NCBI GenBank assembly: GCA_035280425.1
Contig: DATEFW010000044.1
Coordinates: 124,001-188,000 of the forward strand
DNA: 64,000 bases
Reading direction: 5' to 3'
From: QHXW01 sp035280425
Lineage (GTDB): Bacteria; Acidobacteriota; Terriglobia; Bryobacterales; Bryobacteraceae
The notes beneath the pieces are model-generated. The model made no database searches and was not told where the DNA came from. It worked only from the letters and a program-made list of their open reading frames with translations. A program made the translations under genes and the position numbers. Shown here piece after piece: positions 27,272 through 36,157 of this stretch. The first letter of the stretch is position 1; each line of letters begins with the position of its first letter.

Positions 27272-29053
27272 ATGTCTGCCGTTATTGACGAAGTCCAACT
27301 GGTCCGCGAGGAGTTCGATCGCCAGCACGAAAAAACCGTGCGCGAGGAGATCGAGCGCTTCCGCGCCAAGGCGGCGCAGGTGCTGGCAGGACAGATTACC
27401 GATGACGAGTTCCGGTCGTTCCGGCTGCGCTTTGGCATTTACGGCCAGCGGCAGGCCGGAGTCCAGATGGTCCGCACCAAGATTCCGAGCGGCATGCTCA
27501 CAGCGCGCCAACTGGAACAACTGGCGCTGGTCGCCGATGAATTTGGCGGCGGCAAAGGGCACCTGACCACGCGGCAGAACGTTCAGTTTCACTTCGTGCC
27601 GCTCACGCGCGTTCCAGATCTGATGCACAAGCTGGCGGACGCCGGCTTAACCACCCGTGAGGCCTGCTTCAACACGGTGCGCAACGTTACGGCCTGCCCG
27701 CTCGCGGGACTTTCGCACGATGAAGTGTTCGACGTCCGCCCCTACGCGCGCAAAGTCGCTTATGCGTTTCTTCGCAAGTCCCTGACGGACGCGATGCCCC
27801 GCAAGTTCAAGATCACGTTCGACGGGTGCCGGCGCGACTGCACCGCGGCAGCGATCAACGATATCGGTTTGCGCGCTGTGGTCCGCGACGGCAAGCGCGG
27901 TTTTCGAATGCTTGTTGGCGGCGGCCTCGGCCCGCTGCCTTCTGAAGCGCAACTGCTTGATGAATTCGTCCCGGAAGAGCGTCTGGTGAGCCGTTGCGAA
28001 GCCGTGCTCCGCGTCTTCAACAAGTACGGCAACCGGCAGAACAAGTTCAAGGCACGATTGAAATTCGTGCTGCGCGAGCGCGGCTGGGATTGGGTGCGCG
28101 AGGAAATCGATAGAGCTTACGCCGACATCCTGGCAAACGGCGGCATCGCGACTCCGGAGATGGTTCCGGAAGGGTTCGGCGGCTATCAGTCGAATCCGCA
28201 GCCGCTGGGGCAGGGAGCGCTTTTGCCGGTAGTGAACGGCAACGGGGCCGGCAATCCGGAATTCGACCGCTGGTATCAGTCGAACGTGCGCAACCAGCGG
28301 CAGACCGGTTACGCCTCAGTGACGGTGCGCGTCGACCAGGGTAATCTCACGAGCGGCCAGATGCGCGGGGTGGCGCGGATTGCGGCGGATGCCGGCGACG
28401 GCTTGATTCGCGTCATGATCGATCAGAACCTGCTGCTCGGCTTTATTCCGCTGGGCCGGTTGAAGCAGGTGTATGCTGCGCTCGGGGAACTGGGTCTGAA
28501 TGGCGCGGGTGCGCACGAGATCGAAGACGTCACCACATGCCCGGGCGCGTATTCCTGCAACCTGGGACTGACGAAATCCATGAACCTCGGGGCCGCGCTG
28601 CAGGAAGTTGCGCGGCAATATGATGACCCTGCGGTGCGCGAGCTTTCTATCAAGATCAGCGGCTGCCCGAATTCATGCGGCCAGCACTGGATCGCCGATC
28701 TTGGTTTCTACGGCAACGCGCGCAAGATCGAAGGCAAAGAGATTCCGTACTACCAGATGCTGCTCGGCGGCGGCTACGATCGCGAAGGCGTCATGCGTTT
28801 CGGCCTCGCGGTACAGAGCATCCCGGCGCGCCTGGCTCCGGAAGCCGTCAGACGCGTGCTGGACCACTACGCCGCCCACCGGCGAGACGCCGAGACATTC
28901 CGCGAATATGTGATGCGGCACAAGATCGAGTTCTTCCGCGAAGCCATCAGCGATCTTGCCAAGCCGCCCGAAATAGCACCTGAAATGTACATAGACTGGG
29001 GCGACGACACCCAGTTCTCGCTCAAGCTCGGCCGCGGCGAGTGCGCCGCGTAG
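27272..29053 (+). CDS. Assimilatory sulfite/nitrite reductase, siroheme [4Fe-4S]
   Basis: 593 aa, a six-electron reductase with the duplicated NIR/SIR fold. The siroheme and cluster ligands are present: Cys423 and Cys429 in TTCPGAYSC, and Cys465 and Cys469 in GCPNSCG. The first half carries GHLTTRQNVQFH and VRNVTACPLAG, the substrate-side arginines of the family. Sequence alone does not separate ferredoxin-nitrite from ferredoxin-sulfite reductase. No nitrate-reductase, cysH or cysD genes are adjacent. It is soluble and cytoplasmic. Electrons probably come from ferredoxin, since no flavin domain is attached. Confidence 0.92.
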   Translation: MSAVIDEVQLVREEFDRQHEKTVREEIERFRAKAAQVLAGQITDDEFRSFRLRFGIYGQRQAGVQMVRTKIPSGMLTARQLEQLALVADEFGGGKGHLTTRQNVQFHFVPLTRVPDLMHKLADAGLTTREACFNTVRNVTACPLAGLSHDEVFDVRPYARKVAYAFLRKSLTDAMPRKFKITFDGCRRDCTAAAINDIGLRAVVRDGKRGFRMLVGGGLGPLPSEAQLLDEFVPEERLVSRCEAVLRVFNKYGNRQNKFKARLKFVLRERGWDWVREEIDRAYADILANGGIATPEMVPEGFGGYQSNPQPLGQGALLPVVNGNGAGNPEFDRWYQSNVRNQRQTGYASVTVRVDQGNLTSGQMRGVARIAADAGDGLIRVMIDQNLLLGFIPLGRLKQVYAALGELGLNGAGAHEIEDVTTCPGAYSCNLGLTKSMNLGAALQEVARQYDDPAVRELSIKISGCPNSCGQHWIADLGFYGNARKIEGKEIPYYQMLLGGGYDREGVMRFGLAVQSIPARLAPEAVRRVLDHYAAHRRDAETFREYVMRHKIEFFREAISDLAKPPEIAPEMYIDWGDDTQFSLKLGRGECAA

Positions 29054-29082
29054 CCCGGCGAGCCTTCACCGCTCAAATCCGC

Positions 29083-29088
29083 TAGACT
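29083..29088 (+). promoter_or_regulatory. TAGACT box, possible leaderless promoter
   Basis: A -10-like hexamer ends 8 nt before the ATG at 29097 and no ribosome site lies between. The match to the -10 consensus is weaker than in the other cases. Confidence 0.3.
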
Positions 29089-29096
29089 CAGGCTGG

Positions 29097-29837
29097 ATGA
29101 TCTGTGCGCCGCCTATGCGATTCGACCGGTGCGTTGCCGTCATGCTGCTCACGCTGCCCGCGTTCGGACGCGATCGCGTCTGGGACATCGAATTCTTCGG
29201 TTACAAAGGCGTCGATGTTGCAGCCGTCCGCCAAGCCCTTCCAGCCCACGAAGGTGATGTTTACGCCCACGACGATACCAAGAACAAGGTGCGGCACGCA
29301 GTTTCCGACGCGTTAGGCCGCGCCCCCACTGATGTCCAAGGCGTGTGTTGCAACGGGAACGGAGACTTCGTCCTCTTCATCGGGCTTCCCGGCTCATCGA
29401 GTAAGAATTTTTCATACAACGCTGCGCCCGAAGGTGAGGCGCGCCTCTCCGAAGAGATCACGGTCCTCCAGGGTCGCGTAGAACAGGCCTGGAAGGCTGC
29501 GGTGCGCAAGGGAGGAGACGGCGCACGAGAAGACGATTCGAACGGCTACGCGTTATCGCAGGATCCCGCATTGCGGGCCTTGCAGCTTAAGGTGCGCGAC
29601 TACGCTCTCGCGCACGGGAACGAACTGTTGCATGTGCTCGAATCGTCCGCAGATCCCAGACAGCGCCAGACGGCTGCGAATACGCTTGGCTATGCACGCA
29701 AGTCGACACGCCAGATCCAAGCGCTGGTACAAGCCGCCCGCGATCCGGATGACGGCGTTCGCAACGACGCCGTTCGCGCTCTCGGCGTTCTGGCATCTGC
29801 CGACAAAGAAATGACCAAAAGTGGCAGGCGCAAGTGA
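29097..29837 (+). CDS. Exported HEAT-repeat protein, probably truncated at its C terminus
   Basis: 246 aa. A weak signal peptide (residues about 10-23, ending AFGRD) is followed by a domain of unknown type (DRVWDIEFFGYKGVDV) and at least two HEAT-like repeats (DPRQRQTAANTLGYARK, then DPDDGVRNDAVRALGVLAS). The repeats break off and the last residues (KEMTKSGRRK) are antisense to the end of the decayed ADOP permease. The original 3' end therefore seems to have been lost at a junction near 29810-29820. The gene may still be expressed, but it is shortened. Confidence 0.65.
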   Translation: MICAPPMRFDRCVAVMLLTLPAFGRDRVWDIEFFGYKGVDVAAVRQALPAHEGDVYAHDDTKNKVRHAVSDALGRAPTDVQGVCCNGNGDFVLFIGLPGSSSKNFSYNAAPEGEARLSEEITVLQGRVEQAWKAAVRKGGDGAREDDSNGYALSQDPALRALQLKVRDYALAHGNELLHVLESSADPRQRQTAANTLGYARKSTRQIQALVQAARDPDDGVRNDAVRALGVLASADKEMTKSGRRK

Positions 29838-31825
29838 TCGTCGATGCTGCCGGGCTGGAAAAAGGGCAGCGCGTGATCGAGATCGTGGACGGCGGTTTCC
29901 ATCATGCGCACAAGCTGCTCGGGCGGAAGGGGAGAGCGCGCGACGAGGTGGTGGTCGGGTTGTAACGCTGGTAGAGCGGCCAGAAGATCACGGGCTTCGG
30001 ATCGTCGCCGAGCGAAACATACTTGCCGTCTTCGACAACACCGATGATTTCGAAAGGATCATCGCCACGCATTCCCTGACAGATTTGTTTGCCGACGGTA
30101 TCTTCATTAGGGAACAGGCGCGCGGCTAAGGTCTGGTTGACGAGCACAACTGGTTTTACGCCCTGCCGGTCGTACGGAGTGAAATCGCGGCCGGCGAGGA
30201 AGCAGGTCTGCATGGTTGCGAAATAGCCGGGGCTGACCATGTAATAGTTGACGCTGCGGCGGTCGGACAGCTTCGGGATTGGTTTCCTTTAGCGAAGAAG
30301 GGCGTGTTGGACTGATCGAGGCCCAAGGGCAGGGAATTGGCGATGGGGGCGGACCGGATTCCCGGCAAGGACTTCACTTTTTCGACGAGGCGCTGCTGGA
30401 ATTCGTGACCGCGTTCGGCGCTGTATCCATTGAGGCCGAGATCGGAGACAGCGGCGGCGTTCTGGGGATTGAATCCGATATTGATGGTGAGCGCGTGCTG
30501 AAGGCTGCGCACCACGAGCACGGTTCCGATTAGCAACACGACCGAGAGGCCGATTTGAGCGGTGACCAGAAGCTCGCGCGGTTGCCAGCGGCGGAGGCGT
30601 TCGGTGAGCCCAGCGCTTTTGAGCGAACCGACGAGCTCGGTTTTGGCGGCCGGAAGCGCGGGCGCAAGGCCGAATAGCAGAGTCGTCAGGAGGCCGGCGG
30701 CAGCGGTGAAGGCGAGCACCTGCTGATCGATGCGGAAATCCATTTTGATCGGGAAGTCGATGGGCGCACGCCCGGCGCCGAGCAGGTCGGTCAGCCAGCC
30801 GGCGAGCAGCAGTCCGGCAATGGCGCCGGCAATCGAGAGTAGCAGGCTTTCCACAAGCAGTTGACGGACGAGGCGCCATTTTCCGGTACCTAAAGCGAGG
30901 CGGATGGCGATTTCTTTCCGGCGATCGGAGGCACGGGCGAGAAGAAGGCCGGCGAGGTTGGTACAGGCAATCAGCAGGACCAGGCCGGCACCGGCCATCA
31001 GAACCGAGGCGAAACCAATGACCGCGCCGCGGAGCATGTTGCCGATCAGGCCCGGCGGAGACAGCCGAATTTTCAAGCCTTCGACGCTGTTCGAGTGCTC
31101 GCGCCCGAGTTGGGCGGCGATGGTGTTGAACTCGGCCTCGGCCCTGGGCGCGGGTCACGCCGCGTTTGAGGCGGCCGATCAGCCAGGAGTTCCAGATATT
31201 CCAGTTATCGAGCCACGCATTGCCGGGTTCAATTTGCGGTTCCATCGACATGGGGACCCAGATCCAGCTCGGTTCCGAAGAAGCCGCGCGGCATGACGCC
31301 GAGGATGGTGTAATCGAGACCGTTGATTTTGACGGTCGTGCCGAGGACCGCGGGATCGCCTGCAAACCGGCGCTGGCAGCTCAAGTAGCTGATGACTGCG
31401 ACGGGATGGCCGAGGACTTTCTGGTCGTCAGCGGGAGTTAAGGCGCGGCCGAGGAGCGCACGAACGCCCAAGACTTCGAAATAATTGCCGGAGACTTCAT
31501 ATCCCCAGACTTGGGAACTCGCACCGTGCAGGATCATGCCGACAGGAGCTATGCGGTAAGCGATTAATCTGGCGAGGGAGCGGTTGCGGTCGCGAAATTC
31601 TTTGTAGGCGGGGTAGGAAAGGCTGGAACCGTTCTGGCTGTTCAGGAATACCAGTTGCTAGGGATGGCCGTCGGGCAGCGGGCGCAAAATGAGCTGGTTC
31701 AGAGCGCTGAAGGTGGTGGTATTCGCGCCGATGCCCAGGGCCAGCGTGAGCATCGCGGCGGAGGTAAAGCCCGGACTTCGCTTGAGGCGGCGAAAAGCGA
31801 GGCGGAAATCTTGCAGCAGTAGTCC
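29816..31825 (-). pseudogene. ADOP-family (MacB/FtsX-like) ABC permease, decayed
   Basis: About 670 codons of an acidobacterial ADOP permease can be read only by switching frame. It begins at LLQDFRLAFRRLKRSPGF (31825), with a TAA directly before and no start codon. An in-frame TAG is at 31658-31660. Frame changes follow near 31260, 31144, 30280 and 29946. Recognisable family parts are LALGIGANTTTFSALNQL, the periplasmic MacB-like segment with NYFEVLGVRALLGRAL, the FtsX core with LLIACTNLAGLLLARASDR, and the late HALPFFQPGSIDDHL. The last ~130 residues are missing at the junction with the HEAT-repeat gene. Intact relatives are about 800 aa. Confidence 0.85.
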
Positions 31826-31943
31826 TTACAGTGCTTCTCGCAATGTACAAGCAGCTTCGGAGTTAACGATTGGATAGGTTCCATGCGGAGGTGGCCGGTT
31901 TTGGGATTACGGTGTTCCGGATGCGCGCATGCGGGGCTGCCGG

Positions 31944-32381
31944 TCAACAGATTAGTGGGTTAACGACACGAACGCCTTTGAAACGGCTGAAATCGCGGTC
32001 GGCGGACCAGAGCTCGCGAACGCCGTGCAGGCGGCAGATGGCGAAGATGCGGGCGTCATGGACGGCAGGACCGGCGATGCGGGCGGATTGGACAAGGTGC
32101 TTGAGCTCGGGCCAATAGCCCGGAGCTTCGCTGAGCAGTTGCATGGTGGGGCACTCGAACCAGTAGTCGACCTGTTCGAGAGCTTGGGTGAGCGGTGTCG
32201 GAACCGGAAAAATCCGCGGATTTGTGACCACGCTTAGAAACTCGTTGATGCAGGGCCAAGGAATGGCCCAGGCGGCGCCGGACTCGGCCAACTCCGCCAC
32301 GCGCGCATTCGCCGGTTCGTACCACTGGGTTAAATCCCTTCGATGCGCGTACACGAGGATGTTGGTGTCGATGGCGATCAA
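31944..32381 (-). CDS. vapC: PIN-domain ribonuclease toxin, VapC family
   Basis: 145 aa, the usual VapC size. The acidic PIN residues are visible: Asp5 in MIAIDTNILVYAH, the glutamate in PCINEFLSVV, the aspartate in AVHDARIFAI and the final ones in LWSADRDFSRF. It should be a magnesium-dependent endoribonuclease that inhibits translation until neutralised. It overlaps the antitoxin gene by 4 nt, antitoxin first, the standard order. It lies directly upstream of the ADOP pseudogene. Confidence 0.92.
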   Translation of the reverse strand: MIAIDTNILVYAHRRDLTQWYEPANARVAELAESGAAWAIPWPCINEFLSVVTNPRIFPVPTPLTQALEQVDYWFECPTMQLLSEAPGYWPELKHLVQSARIAGPAVHDARIFAICRLHGVRELWSADRDFSRFKGVRVVNPLIC

Positions 32382-32617
32382 CCGCCACGGCCTTCGTAGA
32401 TCAGCTCGCGGATGGCGGGCCAGTCAAGCCCTGGAGCCATTCCGGTGCCTTTGAACGACCCATTGCGCAAGCGGAATGGCTTTTTCCTGCTGGGTTTCTC
32501 GTCCAAGGTCCGGCGCAGGGAGGTTTCGATGACCTCGCGAAACGTCAGGCCGTGCGCGGAGGCGTATTTCTTGGCCTGGTGGAAGAGCGCATCGGGAATC
32601 TCGACCGTGGTCTTCAC
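32378..32617 (-). CDS. vapB: VapB-type antitoxin (ribbon-helix-helix)
   Basis: 79 aa. The N-terminal part MKTTVEIPDALFHQAKKYA followed by GLTFREVIETSLRRTL is the ribbon-helix-helix DNA-binding and dimer domain. The basic C-terminal tail with GMAPGLDWPAIRELIYEGR is the likely toxin-binding segment. It starts with GTG at 32615-32617. It presumably represses its own promoter as a complex with VapC. The gap of 55 nt to the CPBP gene stop contains repeated ATATGGGT-like words that might be operator sequence. Confidence 0.88.
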   Translation of the reverse strand: MKTTVEIPDALFHQAKKYASAHGLTFREVIETSLRRTLDEKPSRKKPFRLRNGSFKGTGMAPGLDWPAIRELIYEGRGG

Positions 32618-32672
32618 AATCCCAGGTTACCATAAATATGGGTCATCAAATATGGGTGTATGGGTCAGCCGT

Positions 32673-33644
32673 TCAGGTGAATAGCGTCCGCCAGACGGTG
32701 ACAACGAGAGCATGCGCCACCATGCCGGCGCGGATGCTGCCGGCTCTTCGGTAGGCCATGCCGTAAAACCAGCCGGAAATCGCCGCAACCAACGCCAGCC
32801 TCCAATTCGGGAAAGCGCGGAACGGCAGATGGGCCGCGCCAAACAGGATGGAGGCAAGTGCAAGAGCGAAGTAAGGGCGATGGGTCCAATCCGTGAGCCA
32901 CTGCTGCAAAAGGCCGCGAAAGAAAAATTCCTCCGACAACGCGACGACCCAAAGAGCGCCGAAGAAAGTCGCCAGCGTTTTGCCGAACAGGAATGGGACG
33001 AAGCTGAAGTGCGCAAGGCGCAGCCAGAGGGAGAGCCCCACGCCCACAGGCAGGAAGTAGAGAAAATAGCGAACGCCAATGACCCATTCGCTCTGGGTGG
33101 GAAGAAAGCCGAAACCGATCGGGCCGATGCCGCGCAGTTCGAGCATGACCATGGCGCCGGTGTGAATGAGCATCAGCTTGCCGAGGATATTCAGGTGAAT
33201 ATGAATTGGCGAGAGATAAATGGAATCGAGCACACGGCTGAACACCACGGCAGCGACGAAAGCGAGAAAAAGGGAATCGGTGAAGGGAGACGGACGCAGC
33301 GCAACGTACCAGAAGCAAAGGGCGACGGCCAGAGCGGCCAGGTCGAGGAAAGGAATTGCGCGAAACTGGCCGGTAGGGATGCTATAGATGAGATAGGGCA
33401 GTACGGCAGCGGCGGCGAGGAGCACTGCGAGCCGGCGGCGAGACAGGCGCGTGCGTAGTTTCTCGCGCACCGTTTCGAATCCGGGCACCAGATAAAATGA
33501 ATATTCGACGAGAAATGCGGCGATGATGGGAACAGCCGCCCAGAGCGGGATCTGTTTTGCGCGTGCGTACAGAAAGCCGGCGGCGCTCAACCCGATCCAT
33601 CCGGTCAGCAAAGCCGCCCGGAAAGCGCCGGGCCTGTGGTGCAT
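32673..33644 (-). CDS. CPBP-family intramembrane glutamic protease-like protein
   Basis: 323 aa, about eight hydrophobic helices. The CPBP/Abi signature EEFFFRGLLQQWL is present near residue 235, with later motifs FGAAHLPF and an asparagine/histidine-containing last helix (MVAHALVV). Family members are CAAX-protease homologues of the inner membrane, such as those for prenyl-protein processing or bacteriocin immunity; the substrate here is unknown. I chose the ATG at 33644 because a TAGAAT box lies 7 nt before it. Upstream ATGs at 33650 and 33653 are possible alternatives. Its 5' end faces the next gene. Confidence 0.85.
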   Translation of the reverse strand: MHHRPGAFRAALLTGWIGLSAAGFLYARAKQIPLWAAVPIIAAFLVEYSFYLVPGFETVREKLRTRLSRRRLAVLLAAAAVLPYLIYSIPTGQFRAIPFLDLAALAVALCFWYVALRPSPFTDSLFLAFVAAVVFSRVLDSIYLSPIHIHLNILGKLMLIHTGAMVMLELRGIGPIGFGFLPTQSEWVIGVRYFLYFLPVGVGLSLWLRLAHFSFVPFLFGKTLATFFGALWVVALSEEFFFRGLLQQWLTDWTHRPYFALALASILFGAAHLPFRAFPNWRLALVAAISGWFYGMAYRRAGSIRAGMVAHALVVTVWRTLFT

Positions 33645-34359
33645 CGGCATCATTCTAGCACTGGTGTTTGGACGGGCTTTGCGCAGCGAAGAGCCGCCGG
33701 CGGATCTGGTGCGCAAGGTGGCGCATATCGAGACCGAGACGCAGGAGGCACGCAGCCACTACACTTACCGGCAATCGGTGACGCTCGAGGAACTCAGCGA
33801 TCGTGGCGTGCAGGTTGGTCAATATCACGAGGTGCGCGACATTATTTTTTCGCCGGACGGGGAGCGGACGGAGCAGGTCATCGGGCGGCCTTTCGAGACG
33901 CTCAAGAACCTGAAGCTGACGGAAGAAGATTTCGCCGATATTCGCGATATTCAGCCGTTCGTGCTGGTGGAAGAACTGCTGCCCATTTACGAAACAAAGT
34001 TTAAGGGCGAAGAGACGATCGACGACGCGGATTGTTACGTTCTGCAAGTAAGGCCGCGCCAGATTCTTTCAGGGCAGCGGCTGTTTGACGGGATGCTGTG
34101 GATCAAAAAAGATAGCCTGGCGATCATACGGTCGGAAGGGCAGGCGGTTCCTCAAATTCGCAGCATGAAGCAAGAAAATCTGTTTCCACGTTTCACGACG
34201 GTGCGCGAGCCGATTGACGGCAAGCATTGGTTTCCGGTTTTCACGCGCGCCGACGACACGCTGGCGTTTCGCACGGGCTTACAGAGAGAGCGGCTGACGA
34301 TTCACTACAGCAACTACAAGCGGTTCGGGTCGGAATCCAAAATTGAATTTGCGAAGTAG
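33523..34359 (+). CDS. Exported outer-membrane-lipoprotein-sorting-like protein, start uncertain
   Basis: The last 225 residues form a beta-rich protein like LolA/LolB-fold outer membrane lipoprotein-sorting proteins. FVLVEELLPIYETKFKGEE and the repeated strand FDGMLWIKKDSLAIIRSEG are typical, as is KHWFPVFTRADDTL. A hydrophobic signal-like segment (CIGIILALVFGRALRSEEP) lies at 33640-33696. The only ATG in frame is at 33523, which adds an improbable 39-residue lead and overlaps the divergent CPBP gene by 122 nt. A non-ATG start around 33634 is more likely. No Lol partners are adjacent. Confidence 0.7.
   Translation: MMGTAAQSGICFARAYRKPAALNPIHPVSKAARKAPGLWCIGIILALVFGRALRSEEPPADLVRKVAHIETETQEARSHYTYRQSVTLEELSDRGVQVGQYHEVRDIIFSPDGERTEQVIGRPFETLKNLKLTEEDFADIRDIQPFVLVEELLPIYETKFKGEETIDDADCYVLQVRPRQILSGQRLFDGMLWIKKDSLAIIRSEGQAVPQIRSMKQENLFPRFTTVREPIDGKHWFPVFTRADDTLAFRTGLQRERLTIHYSNYKRFGSESKIEFAK
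33652..33657 (-). promoter_or_regulatory. TAGAAT box, possible leaderless promoter of the CPBP gene
   Basis: On the minus strand the hexamer ends 7 nt before the ATG at 33644 and no ribosome site is present. This supports that start over the two ATGs that overlap or abut the box. Confidence 0.4.
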
Positions 34360-34368
34360 AAACGACGG

Positions 34369-35010
34369 CTAGGGTAGAGCCTTCACGCGCACGTTGCGGA
34401 ACCAGGCGCGCGCGGGGCCGTGGCCGAGAAAGCCGATGTGTCCAGTCGTGCGGGCGAGGCCCGGGTGTTTCTTGAGAACCACCGGGTCGGTAATGGAATC
34501 GAGATTGGCGTCGACGATGGTGTGGCCATTGAGCTCTACGGTAATCTGGCGGCCGCGCGCGGTGATCTGCTCTGAGTTCCACTCGCCTACAGGTTTCAGA
34601 AATCCGGTCTTGGCGGGGACGACGTCGTAGATGGAGCCGTGATACTGGGCAGGGTGAAGCCTGCCGCGATAACGTGGCGCGTCGTGGTCCAGAATCTGAA
34701 TCTCCATGCCTTGATAAGCGGCGTCGCCTTCGTAGGGAGCGCGAATGCCGATGCCGTTGTTGGCGGCTTGCTCGAGCTTGAATTCGAAACGGAAGACGAA
34801 GTTGGCGTATTCCTTTTCGGTAAACAGGTTACCGCCGCCATCGGATGGGCATTCGAGCAGGCCGTTCTCGACGATGTAGCCGTGGCCTTCTTTACCGACC
34901 AGCTTCCAGCCGGTGAGATCCTTGCCGTTGAACAGCGTGGTAAAGCCGGGCTCCGCGGCGTACACGGCCAGCACGGCGGCGGCGAAATATACGGCGGCTC
35001 GGCGAAACAT
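34369..35010 (-). CDS. DUF1080 / 3-keto-disaccharide hydrolase domain protein, exported
   Basis: 213 aa with signal peptide (to about residue 18, VYAAEP). The DUF1080 jelly-roll is clear: FTTLFNGKDLTGWKLVG at the start, IVENGLLECPSDGGGNLFTEK, NNGIGIRAPYEGDAAYQGMEIQILD and the final GHIGFLGHGPARAWFRNVRV. These are periplasmic concanavalin-like domains, some shown to hydrolyse 3-keto-glycosides. It follows the oxidoreductase gene by 1 nt on the same strand. That is a fitting pair, since such oxidoreductases produce 3-keto sugars in other bacteria. The specific substrate is inferred only. Confidence 0.92.
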   Translation of the reverse strand: MFRRAAVYFAAAVLAVYAAEPGFTTLFNGKDLTGWKLVGKEGHGYIVENGLLECPSDGGGNLFTEKEYANFVFRFEFKLEQAANNGIGIRAPYEGDAAYQGMEIQILDHDAPRYRGRLHPAQYHGSIYDVVPAKTGFLKPVGEWNSEQITARGRQITVELNGHTIVDANLDSITDPVVLKKHPGLARTTGHIGFLGHGPARAWFRNVRVKALP

Positions 35011-35011
35011 T

Positions 35012-36127
35012 CTAGACGTCCACTTCGGCCCATTCGACTACGCGATGCTCGTAGATCGACTTCCGTCCCATCATGGCGGTGAGGGTCGAGATGCGGGCGG
35101 ATTCAGCGTTATTCAACGGCACTTTCTTCGATCGCGCGTTATCGATAAAAGAGGCGAGCGAAAGGTACGTGGAGTCCTGGCCTTCATTGGGGACTTCGAT
35201 CTTACGCGCAGCGGCGTCCTTCTCGCGTTCGGTGAACATGGCGTTGGCGATGTCGATGGCCCCGAGCGAGCCGTAGACGCGCTCCTTGATTCCGGAAAAA
35301 TGCGGCGGATCGAAATAAATGTGGCTGAAGACGAGCCGGATGTCATTCGGGAATTCGTAGATGACGCAGTAATTATCCATGGTGGTGCGGCCTGGCGGCA
35401 CGTCCTTATACAGATTGATTCCGCCCGAGCCGAAGGCGCGCAGGGGATGGGAACCCGCGGCCCAGACCATGAGGTCGATAATGTGGCAGGCCTGTTCGAC
35501 GATGTTGTCGCCGGAGCGCGAGCGATCGAAATACCAGAGGATCTGGCGCGGCAGATCGTCGGTGTGGCGATAGGCCTGAAGGAAGAGAACTTTGCCGATG
35601 CTGCCCTCGTGGATAAATTTCATCGACGCGGCGCGGTTTGGATCGTGGCGCAGTTGGAAGCCGGCCTGGAAAATTCCTTTGGCGCTTTTGGCGGCGTTGA
35701 CGACCATGCGGCACTGCTCGGGATTCAGCGCCATGGGCTTTTCGCAATATACGTGCTTGCCGACTTCAAGCGCGGCGATGGCCATTTCCTTGTGAAGGTC
35801 GACCGGCGTGGCGATCACGACGGCGTCAATATCTTTTCGGTCGAGCATCTTGCGGAACTCGGTGTAGCCTTCCGGCGAGTTGTCGGCGGCGGTACCGGCA
35901 TCCACGGCTTTTTTGAGCGCTACAGGATCGATGTCGCAAATGGCGACGACCTTGACGCCCGGAACTTTCAGCATGTGCGAGAGCAGATAGGAACCGCGGT
36001 TGCCCACGCCGATGAAGGCGACGCGGACGGTATCGTTAGGCGATTGTGCGGAAAGCAACGCGGCGCTTCCCGCGAGAGCGACGGAGGTTTTGACAAAATT
36101 ACGGCGAGTAGGAGTTTCGTTAGTCAT
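35012..36127 (-). CDS. Gfo/Idh/MocA-family oxidoreductase, Tat-exported
   Basis: 371 aa. The N terminus has a twin-arginine signal (TRRNFVKTSVALAGSAALL). The NAD(P)-binding Rossmann motif VAFIGVGNRGSY follows, then VVAICDIDP, and the conserved EKP motif YCEKPMALN near residue 130. The C-terminal substrate domain includes GDNIVEQACHIIDLMVW, the usual histidine region. Tat export with a bound nucleotide cofactor is typical for this acidobacterial/planctomycete type. It heads a two-gene unit with DUF1080, suggesting periplasmic oxidation and cleavage of a glycoside. Confidence 0.92.
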   Translation of the reverse strand: MTNETPTRRNFVKTSVALAGSAALLSAQSPNDTVRVAFIGVGNRGSYLLSHMLKVPGVKVVAICDIDPVALKKAVDAGTAADNSPEGYTEFRKMLDRKDIDAVVIATPVDLHKEMAIAALEVGKHVYCEKPMALNPEQCRMVVNAAKSAKGIFQAGFQLRHDPNRAASMKFIHEGSIGKVLFLQAYRHTDDLPRQILWYFDRSRSGDNIVEQACHIIDLMVWAAGSHPLRAFGSGGINLYKDVPPGRTTMDNYCVIYEFPNDIRLVFSHIYFDPPHFSGIKERVYGSLGAIDIANAMFTEREKDAAARKIEVPNEGQDSTYLSLASFIDNARSKKVPLNNAESARISTLTAMMGRKSIYEHRVVEWAEVDV

Positions 36128-36139
36128 AAGGGAACTTTT

Positions 36140-36145
36140 ATTGTA
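36140..36145 (-). promoter_or_regulatory. TACAAT box upstream of the oxidoreductase gene
   Basis: A -10-like hexamer on the minus strand ends 12 nt before the ATG at 36127. The transcript would have a leader of only about 5 nt. Confidence 0.35.
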
Positions 36146-36157
36146 GCGGCTGGACGG

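Noticed and set aside
29816..32617. A mobile element (IS or transposon) around the decayed region
   Set aside because: No transposase, terminal inverted repeats or target duplications were seen; only pseudogene decay and a toxin-antitoxin pair.
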